From a bacterium (GTDB taxonomy: Bacteria; Bacillota_I; Bacilli_A; RFN20; CAG-826): a stretch of DNA of 13,207 nucleotides. Of the stretch, positions 6,435 through 13,207 are shown piece after piece (position 1 is the first letter of the stretch; each line of letters opens with the position of its first letter). The notes under the pieces are model-generated. The model was not told the origin of the DNA. It did not search any database and was given only the letters and a program-made list of their open reading frames with translations. The position numbers were made by a program, and so were the translations under genes. The stretch covers positions 1-13,207 of the forward strand of contig JAHZFY010000026.1 of the NCBI GenBank assembly GCA_019421105.1, in the 5' to 3' direction.

Positions 6435-7175
6435 ATGGAAAAAGTTGAATTAAAAAATAATGAATTAAAACATATCGCTTTTATAATGGACGGTAATGGT
6501 CGATGGGCTAAAAAAAGAAATCTACCAAGAACAGCAGGACATAAGGTTGGCTGTGAAAGAGTAAGTGACATCTATCAAGAATGTGTTAGACAAGGGATTA
6601 AATATATCTCATTGTATGCTTTTTCAACTGAAAATTGGTCTAGACCAAAAAGCGAAATAAATCTTCTTTTTAAATATTTAGAACATTTCTTTAAAAGAGA
6701 AATTAATAACATGATTAAAGATGGAACAAAAATAGTTGTCTCAGGTGATATAAGTAAATTACCTGAAAAAACTCAAAGGATTATCAATAATTCCATTGAT
6801 GTTACAAAAGATTGTTCCAATTTTGTTTTTAACATCTGTTTAAATTATGGTGGAAGAACAGATATTATTAGAGCTTGCAAAGCGTTTTGCAAGGATGTAA
6901 TGGATGAAAATAAAAACATCGATGATTTAAATGAAGAAAACTTCAATGATTATTTATATAGCCATGAATTACCTCCTATTGATTTATTGATAAGAACAAG
7001 TGGAGAGACAAGAATTTCAAACTTTATGTTATACCAATTAGCGTATGCAGAAATGATATTTGATGAAACTCCATGGCCTGATTTTGATAAAAATTGTTTG
7101 ATTAAAGATATTAAATTATTCAAAACTCGCGATCGAAGATTTGGAAGTATTAAAGATGAAGAAAAAAGTAACTAA
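6435..7175 (+). CDS. uppS: Isoprenyl transferase (undecaprenyl diphosphate synthase)
   Basis: Cis-prenyltransferase that condenses isopentenyl diphosphate onto farnesyl diphosphate to make the C55 lipid carrier for cell-wall and surface polysaccharides. It has 246 residues. Motifs: HIAFIMDGNGRWA with catalytic D19, PRTAGHKVG (28-40), YAFSTENWSRPKSEI (61-75), NICLNYGGRTDI (133-144), LLIRTSGETRISNF (184-197) and the C-terminal TRDRRFG. RTSGE-T-RISNF is a mild variant of the usual RTSGE-Q-RLSNF. The ATG gives a normal 17-residue run-up to the DGNGRWA motif but has no Shine-Dalgarno. It ends in TAA followed directly by an in-frame TGA and overlaps cdsA by 20 nt. Its presence suggests the organism keeps a wall or another carrier-dependent glycopolymer. 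Confidence 0.96.
   Translation: MEKVELKNNELKHIAFIMDGNGRWAKKRNLPRTAGHKVGCERVSDIYQECVRQGIKYISLYAFSTENWSRPKSEINLLFKYLEHFFKREINNMIKDGTKIVVSGDISKLPEKTQRIINNSIDVTKDCSNFVFNICLNYGGRTDIIRACKAFCKDVMDENKNIDDLNEENFNDYLYSHELPPIDLLIRTSGETRISNFMLYQLAYAEMIFDETPWPDFDKNCLIKDIKLFKTRDRRFGSIKDEEKSN
7143..7147 (+). promoter_or_regulatory. Ribosome binding site that sets the cdsA start
   Basis: GGAAG inside the end of uppS is 8 nt from the ATG at 7156. An in-frame TTG at 7141 overlaps this box and has no box of its own, so the ATG is preferred. Confidence 0.6.
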
Positions 7176-8172
7176 TGATGTAACCCCTGAAATTAAAGCC
7201 TCTTTAAAAGTTAGAATAATCACTGCGATTATAGGTACACTAATTGTTTTGCCTTGCATCTTTTTTGGTGATTATTTCTTTTTATGTTTAATCCTTTTAG
7301 CAGTAGGCATTGGTGGATATGAATTAGTAAGATGCGCTAAGAAAAAATATAATCCAGCCTTATATATTGTCACTGTATTATTGATGTTATTATTTGCTGT
7401 TTTCCCAATATTGAGACATTTGCTTGTAAATGGCAGTGCAAATTTCCATCTATATACGGGGTTTAATGTTATTTATGTTAGTGCTTCAGTTATTTTATTA
7501 GGAGCATTATTATCTTTTTCAATGGTTATAATCGACAAAAACTTTGAAGTTCGAGACGCATGTTATATGTTATCTTTTGGCATAATTGTCGGGTTAGGCT
7601 GTCAATGTTTATTATTTTTAAGATATTATCCAATGTATGAAGCTTATAATCCTGATTTAGCAGCAGGAGTTAACCCTTATTATTTTAATTGGGTAGAATC
7701 GGCTTTGCTTTTGGTTTTGGTAGTCGGTGGATCTTTAATGAGTGATACTGGCGCTTATTTTACTGGAGTATTTTTTGGAAAAAATAAAATCAACGAAAGA
7801 ATTTCTCCAAAAAAGACTTGGGAAGGCTTTGCAGGTGGAGTCTTTTTTTCAATGATTTTCACATTAGCCCTTGGCTATGGAATGGCTGCGGTTAATAGAC
7901 CAATCATTGCAATCTTTGGCTTAGATGCAGATAATTGGTTTTATTTATTTATCGTATCTATTATCATTCCTATTGTTTCACCATTAGGAGATTTTATTTT
8001 TTCAATGATTAAAAGAAGTTATGGTGTTAAAGATTTTGGAAACATACTTCCAGGTCATGGTGGTGTATTAGATCGAATTGATTCAGTGTTATTTTCAGCT
8101 ATATCTGTTTCTATCTTAATAATTTTATTTAATTGTATTTATACAGGTAATTGGGGGAACTTATTACTTTAA
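7156..8172 (+). CDS. cdsA: Phosphatidate cytidylyltransferase (CDP-diglyceride synthase)
   Basis: Integral membrane enzyme that makes CDP-diacylglycerol from CTP and phosphatidic acid, the branch point of phospholipid synthesis. With the ATG at 7156 it has 338 residues, somewhat longer than the typical 260-280. The additional length lies in the N-terminal membrane segments and the loop near residues 88-105. Many hydrophobic segments are visible. The signature lies in the second half: SDTGAYFTGVFFGK (from about 196), ISPKKTWEGFAGG, SPLGDFIFSMIKR (about 275-287) and LPGHGGVLDRIDS (298-310), which contains the conserved metal-binding aspartates. It overlaps uppS by 20 nt and lies 1 nt before dxr, so the three are probably translationally coupled. 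Confidence 0.95.
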   Translation: MKKKVTNDVTPEIKASLKVRIITAIIGTLIVLPCIFFGDYFFLCLILLAVGIGGYELVRCAKKKYNPALYIVTVLLMLLFAVFPILRHLLVNGSANFHLYTGFNVIYVSASVILLGALLSFSMVIIDKNFEVRDACYMLSFGIIVGLGCQCLLFLRYYPMYEAYNPDLAAGVNPYYFNWVESALLLVLVVGGSLMSDTGAYFTGVFFGKNKINERISPKKTWEGFAGGVFFSMIFTLALGYGMAAVNRPIIAIFGLDADNWFYLFIVSIIIPIVSPLGDFIFSMIKRSYGVKDFGNILPGHGGVLDRIDSVLFSAISVSILIILFNCIYTGNWGNLLL

Positions 8173-8173
8173 T

Positions 8174-9334
8174 ATGATCGATGTCATTCTTTTAGGCGCT
8201 TCAGGAAACATCGGAAAACAAACTTTAGAAGTTTTAAATAACGAAAGTGAAAAATATAATTTAATCGCTATTTCCGTTGGTAAAAATTTTGATGAATGCA
8301 TCAATATTTTAACTGCATTTAAAACCATTAAATTTTGCTATATCATCAATGAATTTGACGCGCTTAAAATAAAACAATCATATCCAAATTTAAACATTTA
8401 TTTTGGAAGTGATGGATTAAAAAAGATGATGTTGGATGTCGATGCTTCACTATGTATCAATGCCTTAGTTGGTTTTGTTGGATTAGAGCCTACTTTAATT
8501 GCCTTAAATAAAAATATGGATGTTGCTTTAGCTAATAAAGAAGCATTAGTTGTCGGAGGGCAACTAGTCAATGATTTATTAAGGCAAGGAAAAGGACGCA
8601 TTTATCCAATTGATTCTGAACACGCTGCGATTCATAAATGCTTAGCAGTCGATGATAAAAATGTTAAAAGATTGATTTTAACTGCTTCCGGTGGTGCTTT
8701 TAGAAAGTATACACGTTTACAAACAAAAGATTTTAAAAAAGAGGATGCTTTAAAACATCCAACATGGAACATGGGCGCTAAAATAACAATTGACTGTGCG
8801 ACCATGATGAACAAATGTTTTGAAATTGTCGAAGCCCACTTTTTATTTAATTATCCTTATGATAGAATATCGATACTTCTTCATGATGAATCTATGATTC
8901 ATTCAATGGTGGAGTATGATGACGGTAACTTTAGAGCGGAAATATCATATCCAGATATGAAAAATCCAATCTATTATGCTATTCATAAAGGTAATTGTGA
9001 GTTTGATACATATATTAGTGATGACTACCACAAGTTTGGCAATTACCATTTTCATGAATTTGATATCAAACGTTATCCTTTAGTTAAATTCGCAGAAGTC
9101 GTAATCAAAAATAAAGGAACATACGGAACGGTGTTAAACGCTAGCAATGAAGTTGCTGTCAATGCTTTTTTAAATGATGAGATCGGTTTTTTAGATATTG
9201 AAGATGTGGTTTTTAAAATGATGGAACAACATCAAAATATTTTAAATCCAACATACGAACAAATTTATGAATTGGATCAACAAATTCGTTTAAAAACGCG
9301 TCGATTGATTGAAGAATTAAAGGAGAATAGATAA
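8174..9334 (+). CDS. dxr: 1-deoxy-D-xylulose 5-phosphate reductoisomerase
   Basis: NADPH-dependent enzyme making methylerythritol phosphate, the committed step of the MEP isoprenoid pathway, which supplies the substrates used by UppS. It has 386 residues. Visible features: the Rossmann motif LLGASGNIGKQTLEV (6-20), LANKEALV (119-126), metal ligands D147 and E149 in PIDSEHAAI, LTASGGAFR (169-177), HPTWNMGAKITID (195-207), and metal ligand E217 in MMNKCFEIVEAH. The NKCFE segment replaces the common NKGLE, a conservative oddity; the ligand itself is kept. The start is 1 nt after the cdsA stop with only a distant G-rich box (8154-8158), suggesting coupling. It ends overlapping rseP by one base (TAATG). 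Confidence 0.96.
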   Translation: MIDVILLGASGNIGKQTLEVLNNESEKYNLIAISVGKNFDECINILTAFKTIKFCYIINEFDALKIKQSYPNLNIYFGSDGLKKMMLDVDASLCINALVGFVGLEPTLIALNKNMDVALANKEALVVGGQLVNDLLRQGKGRIYPIDSEHAAIHKCLAVDDKNVKRLILTASGGAFRKYTRLQTKDFKKEDALKHPTWNMGAKITIDCATMMNKCFEIVEAHFLFNYPYDRISILLHDESMIHSMVEYDDGNFRAEISYPDMKNPIYYAIHKGNCEFDTYISDDYHKFGNYHFHEFDIKRYPLVKFAEVVIKNKGTYGTVLNASNEVAVNAFLNDEIGFLDIEDVVFKMMEQHQNILNPTYEQIYELDQQIRLKTRRLIEELKENR

Positions 9335-10776
9335 TGGATTTTTTAAATACATTACTTCAAATAGTCATATTTGTATTATGTTTATCTAGTTTGATTGTTA
9401 TTCATGAAGCAGGACATTTAGCTGCCGCGAAAATATTTAATGTTTATTGCGCTGATTTTTCTGTTGGTTTTGGTAAAGCTTTTTTGCATAAAAAAAGGAA
9501 AAACGGTGAAACATATTTTTCATTAAGAGTCATTCCTTTTGGTGGATATGTTGCTATGGCCGGGGAAGAAGGAGAACTTGAAGAAGGTTTAGATATTCCA
9601 AAAGAAAGAACGATAAACGGCATTAAAAAATGGAAAGCTGGAATCATTATGTCCAGTGGTATTTTAATGAATTTAGTTACATCGATTTTATTGTTTTATA
9701 TTTTTAATCAATGTTTTATTACTCAACAAATCTATTTAAATATCTTTGATGTTAAAGAAGATTCTATCGCTGAAAAAGCCAGTGTTAAAGGATTTAACAA
9801 TGAAACCGGAGAAGGCGATTACTTACAATATATTACCGATGAAAGAACGATTCCAAGCGGGCAATATGTTTGGTATTATTCTATGAATAGCTTTGCTACT
9901 TTTGAAGATGGTAGCACTACACCAGTTGTTGCTAGCGTTTCTCAAGCATCCACTAGTTTAACTGATCGTAGTTATGATAACAAAATGAAATATTATACTT
10001 ACGATGAAGAAAATTTAAGTAAAAATAAACAAATTTTAGCTAATTATGAAATTGAGGTTTTACCTACATCAATCAATAAAAATAAAAGTCCAATTGTAAG
10101 CATGACCTTGGTTTTAAATACATATCAAAAAGGTGAAGAAAATTCATATTTTTGCCCAAGCTGTGGTTTAGATGTTGAACACGACCATCTAATTGAGGAA
10201 AATGGTTATTTTTATCATAAAGATTGTGCTTACCCTTCTTTAAAAAATAATAAGTCTTTGGTGATGACAAATGTTAAAAGTGGTGGACAAAAACATTTAG
10301 TATTGAATGTGGTTGAAAATGAAGAAAATAAAAAAGTGTTCCAAGATACGGGCTTACAAATGCATCTATATGAGCATTGGCAATCTTTTGGTGAGGCTTG
10401 GACAAACACTTTTAAACAATTTGGTAAAGGTTCGATATTAATCTTTGAAACTTTAGGTGGATTATTTGTTGGTAAAGGTTGGGAAAATGTTGGCTCAATT
10501 GTTGCAATTTATTCTTCTCAATCTAGCATTTTATCATCGATGGGTCCGGCGTATTTAGTGCAGTATTGGGCCTTGATTTCAGTTAACCTAGCGATATTTA
10601 ACTTATTGCCTTTCCCAGGCTTAGATGGTTGGCAATTATTAGTTTTAACTATTGAAGGAATAACTAGAAAGAAAATACCAGATAAAGTTAAAGTCATCGT
10701 TTCTTATGTTGGTTTAGCTTTACTATTTGGTTTAATGTTAGTGTTGCTCGTCAAAGATGTGATAGGATTATTTTAG
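9334..10776 (+). CDS. rseP: RseP/RasP-type site-2 zinc metalloprotease with enlarged extracytoplasmic loop
   Basis: Intramembrane protease of the S2P family that cleaves membrane-anchored anti-sigma factors or signal-peptide remnants. It has 480 residues against about 420 in B. subtilis RasP. TM1 carries the HExxH zinc site H24-E25-H28 (VIHEAGHLAA). TM2 lies at about 101-127, TM3 at about 408-428 running into NLLPFPGLDGW with the third ligand D431, and TM4 at about 452-475. The loop between TM2 and TM3 starts like a PDZ domain (FDVKEDSIAEKASVKGF, 138-154). It resumes PDZ-like near 320-345. Between these lies an insertion of about 160 residues containing a Cys-Cys-His-Cys motif, described separately. 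AAAGGAG (9319-9325) supports the start. Symbol rasP is equivalent; substrates are unknown. Confidence 0.93.
   Translation: MDFLNTLLQIVIFVLCLSSLIVIHEAGHLAAAKIFNVYCADFSVGFGKAFLHKKRKNGETYFSLRVIPFGGYVAMAGEEGELEEGLDIPKERTINGIKKWKAGIIMSSGILMNLVTSILLFYIFNQCFITQQIYLNIFDVKEDSIAEKASVKGFNNETGEGDYLQYITDERTIPSGQYVWYYSMNSFATFEDGSTTPVVASVSQASTSLTDRSYDNKMKYYTYDEENLSKNKQILANYEIEVLPTSINKNKSPIVSMTLVLNTYQKGEENSYFCPSCGLDVEHDHLIEENGYFYHKDCAYPSLKNNKSLVMTNVKSGGQKHLVLNVVENEENKKVFQDTGLQMHLYEHWQSFGEAWTNTFKQFGKGSILIFETLGGLFVGKGWENVGSIVAIYSSQSSILSSMGPAYLVQYWALISVNLAIFNLLPFPGLDGWQLLVLTIEGITRKKIPDKVKVIVSYVGLALLFGLMLVLLVKDVIGLF
10153..10227 (+). other. LIM-like C-x2-C-x17-H-x2-C motif inside the RseP loop
   Basis: C274 and C277 (FCPSCGLD) are followed after exactly 17 residues by H295 and C298 (YFYHKDCAY), with H283 and H285 between. 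The spacing and the aromatic-H-x2-C context match the first zinc site of LIM or treble-clef fingers. It lies in the segment predicted to face outside the cytoplasm. Zinc binding is inferred from spacing only. Confidence 0.6.
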
Positions 10777-10779
10777 AGT

Positions 10780-13207
10780 ATGGGTGATATTCGCATAGAT
10801 AAAATGACAAGATTTTTAAATTCTATCGGTATTCATGATATCGAAGATTTTGATATGCATTTTGATCTATGTGCAAGAAATTCATTTATCAAAGATCAAA
10901 TAGACATGGTGATAGTAAAAGATACACCGTGGGCTTATCATCTATTAAGAAAATTAATGGATGGTTTAAATACAATTACATATAAATACACAATTGCTTT
11001 TTCTTATTCAAATAAACCAAGCGGTGAAGATTGTAAAAATCTATTTATCGATTGGTTTCAAACGCTTTATCGTTTTAGATATGAAGATGAAATTTTAATT
11101 GATGATAATGAATTAACTTTTTTAGTCAAAGACGAAGATGGAAAGAAAAACATCGATGTTGTCTTAAAAGATTTCCAAGATTTTTTAATTTTTATTTTTT
11201 ATGATTTTAATTTGAAATCACAAATTGTAAAAGTTGAAGAAATAAGCGAAGAAGAAAACATTATTGAAAACGAAGTAAAATCTTTTGAAGAAGTTAATGA
11301 AAAAGAAGAAGTAAATATTGTTGAAGAACATAAAAAAGATGCTGAAATAGTGGAAAACGCTTATTTAGAAATAATGAAAGCTAACCAAGAGCAATTAAAA
11401 AAAGATCGCGAGTTTGCAAGAATTAACAAACGTGGCAATTATGAATTTATAGATAATATCGATTCAATTGATACAAATTCTGGCAATGTCGATTTTGTTG
11501 GTCATATTTTTTCAAAAGAAGAAAGAATCTTTGAACAAAGAATGAGCAAAGTTACCTTTGGTATTAATGATGATAATGCTGGAGCGATTTATGTAGTTAT
11601 GTCTATTAATGCAACCTTTGACACGAATAAAAGCAAAGAATTTAAAGAAGGCGACAAGGTTCGTATTAGAGGATGTGCTTATTTTGATGACTATCAAAAA
11701 AGTTTGCTCATTAAAGGACATTATATTGATATATTACCTCCAGATGAAATTAAATCAGACAACGCTCCTATAAAAAGAGTGGAATTACACATCCATTCTA
11801 AAATGTCAGCAATGGATGCAACTGGAACAATGATGGATTATGCAAAATATGCTAAGGCATTAGGTATGAAGGCATTAGCTATTACAGATCATGGGGTTGT
11901 TTCTGGTTATCCTGATGCTCAAAAGGCCGCTAAAAAAACTGGTTTAAAAATGCTATATGGCTGCGAATTTTATTTGGTTGATGACCAATTAGAATATATT
12001 AAAAATGATAGCGATATTGAATTGAGCAAAGCTAACTATGTCGTATTCGACTTAGAAACAACTGGTTTAAGTTGTCGATATAATCGCATCATTGAATTTG
12101 GCGCGGTCAGAATTGAAAAAGGTGTAGAGGTTGCAAGATTAGATATTTTGATTAATCCAGGAGTTCCAATTCCTAAAAAAATTACAAAAATAACTAAGAT
12201 TGACGACAAAATGGTGAAAAACCAACCAACTTTTGAACAAGTTAAAGATAAGATTTTAGATTTTGTTAAAGATAGTATTTTAGTTTCTCATAATGCAGAC
12301 TTCGACGTTCCATTTTTAAATGAAGCATTAGTGAGAATGAATGAAGAACCTTTAAAAAATCCAGTCATTGATACTTTGGCTTTATCTAGATATATGTTTC
12401 CAAATTCAAGAAACCATCGTCTAGGTACCTTATGTCGTAATTTTGATGTTATTTATGATGATGACGACGCCCATAGAGCTGATTATGACGCCTCTGTTTT
12501 AAATGATGTATGGCAAGTGATGCTTGTCAATTTAACTAAAGAAAACAAACATCTAAAACATAAAGATTTAAAAGACTTAAAAACCACTAATGATATGTTA
12601 AAACATATCCATCCATTTCATATGATTGCTCTAGCGAAAAATTATGATGGCCTACACGATTTATATCGTTTAGTTAGTAAGGCTCACATAGACTATTTAG
12701 CGGAAGTTCCAAAGATTCCAAGAAGCGAAGTCAATAAATTAAGAACGAATCTTTTAATTGGTTCTGCCTGCTTTAATTCTGATGTTTTTGAAAATGCATC
12801 CCATAAAAATTTAGAGACTTTAAAAAGAACGATTGCTTTTTATGATTACATCGAAATTCAACCGCTTGCCAATTATTCATATTTATTAAATCGTGGAAAC
12901 TTTGAAACCCAAGATGAATTAATTAACATATTAAAGGATATCGTTAAAGTTGCTGATGAGTTAAACATTAAAGTATGCGCGACTGGTGATGTCCATTATT
13001 GCTTTGAAAAAGATAAAATATTTAGAGATGTATATATCAGCGCGAAAGGATTAGGGGGAGTTTATCATCCTTTAAATTTAAACCCATATAATAAACCTGA
13101 TATTCCAAATTATGATAATCCTGATCAACATTTTTTAAGCACGGATGAAATGCTTGAAGCAATGTCATTTTTAGGTGAAGAAAAAGCCTATGAAGTTACT
13201 GTTACTA
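10780..13207 (+). CDS. polC: DNA polymerase III PolC-type, N-terminal part (3' end beyond window)
   Basis: Replicative polymerase with proofreading of low-GC Gram-positives; about 809 of an expected 1400 or more residues are present. Order of parts: an N-terminal domain (about 1-150), an acidic charged linker (about 150-205), an OB-fold (about 237-325), then a PHP domain beginning VELHIHSKMSAMDA (H337, H339; ITDHG with H371). The DEDDh exonuclease is inserted in the PHP domain. It shows VFDLETTG (D424, E426), SHNADFD (H504 to D509) and HRADYDA (H565, D570). PHP then resumes, including ATGDVHYCFEKDKIFRD, and the window ends soon after STDEMLEAM. The polymerase palm is not visible. The ATG is 3 nt after the rseP stop, with only a weak AGGA (10764-10767), so coupling to rseP is likely. 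ATG 10804 is a possible alternative start. Confidence 0.96.
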   Translation, partial: MGDIRIDKMTRFLNSIGIHDIEDFDMHFDLCARNSFIKDQIDMVIVKDTPWAYHLLRKLMDGLNTITYKYTIAFSYSNKPSGEDCKNLFIDWFQTLYRFRYEDEILIDDNELTFLVKDEDGKKNIDVVLKDFQDFLIFIFYDFNLKSQIVKVEEISEEENIIENEVKSFEEVNEKEEVNIVEEHKKDAEIVENAYLEIMKANQEQLKKDREFARINKRGNYEFIDNIDSIDTNSGNVDFVGHIFSKEERIFEQRMSKVTFGINDDNAGAIYVVMSINATFDTNKSKEFKEGDKVRIRGCAYFDDYQKSLLIKGHYIDILPPDEIKSDNAPIKRVELHIHSKMSAMDATGTMMDYAKYAKALGMKALAITDHGVVSGYPDAQKAAKKTGLKMLYGCEFYLVDDQLEYIKNDSDIELSKANYVVFDLETTGLSCRYNRIIEFGAVRIEKGVEVARLDILINPGVPIPKKITKITKIDDKMVKNQPTFEQVKDKILDFVKDSILVSHNADFDVPFLNEALVRMNEEPLKNPVIDTLALSRYMFPNSRNHRLGTLCRNFDVIYDDDDAHRADYDASVLNDVWQVMLVNLTKENKHLKHKDLKDLKTTNDMLKHIHPFHMIALAKNYDGLHDLYRLVSKAHIDYLAEVPKIPRSEVNKLRTNLLIGSACFNSDVFENASHKNLETLKRTIAFYDYIEIQPLANYSYLLNRGNFETQDELINILKDIVKVADELNIKVCATGDVHYCFEKDKIFRDVYISAKGLGGVYHPLNLNPYNKPDIPNYDNPDQHFLSTDEMLEAMSFLGEEKAYEVTVT

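Noticed and set aside
7141..7158. TTG at 7141 as the start of cdsA
   Set aside because: It overlaps the GGAAG box that serves ATG 7156, and a rare start codon is not needed.
1..13207. Mycoplasma-type code with TGA as tryptophan
   Set aside because: Tryptophan is TGG throughout and full-length proteins are obtained with the standard code.

Overview
The window is about 13.2 kb of AT-rich DNA (roughly 30% G+C by eye) coding entirely on the + strand. It looks like a low-GC Gram-positive genome (Bacillota, class Bacilli or a reduced Mollicutes-like or uncultured gut relative). The reasons are an N-terminal piece of PolC (the Gram-positive-type DNA polymerase III with an exonuclease inside a PHP domain), AAGGAGG-type ribosome binding sites, and a gene order that closely follows the Bacillus subtilis topA to polC stretch. 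The standard genetic code fits: tryptophan is TGG and no in-frame TGA interrupts any gene, so this is not a TGA=Trp mycoplasma.

Layout: positions 1-1998 hold topA, missing its start, and end in a terminator that overlaps the stop codon. A XerC/XerD-type tyrosine recombinase follows (2039-2947). A 183-bp gap carries a promoter and a probable structured leader RNA, then rpsB and tsf (3131-5019) and a strong intrinsic terminator. Next come pyrH and frr (5083-6349) and a second strong terminator. The last block is tightly packed: uppS, cdsA, dxr, an rseP-type site-2 protease and polC (6435 to the window end, polC cut off). Neighbours in this block overlap or sit only a few bases apart.

The genes serve core growth: DNA topology and chromosome dimer resolution (topA, xer), translation (rpsB, tsf, frr), UMP phosphorylation (pyrH), isoprenoid precursor and undecaprenyl carrier synthesis (dxr, uppS), phospholipid synthesis (cdsA), membrane proteolysis (rseP) and replication (polC). 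Compared with the B. subtilis order, trmFO, hslVU and codY are absent between topA and rpsB, and proS is absent between the protease gene and polC.

No mobile element, CRISPR array, tRNA, rRNA or defence system was seen. Points worth a second look: a LIM-like Cys2-His-Cys zinc-knuckle motif in the extracytoplasmic loop of the site-2 protease; two genes (xer and uppS) with no Shine-Dalgarno and an extended -10 element exactly 7 nt before the ATG, suggesting leaderless mRNAs; a foldable rpsB leader; and an S2 protein extended at both ends.
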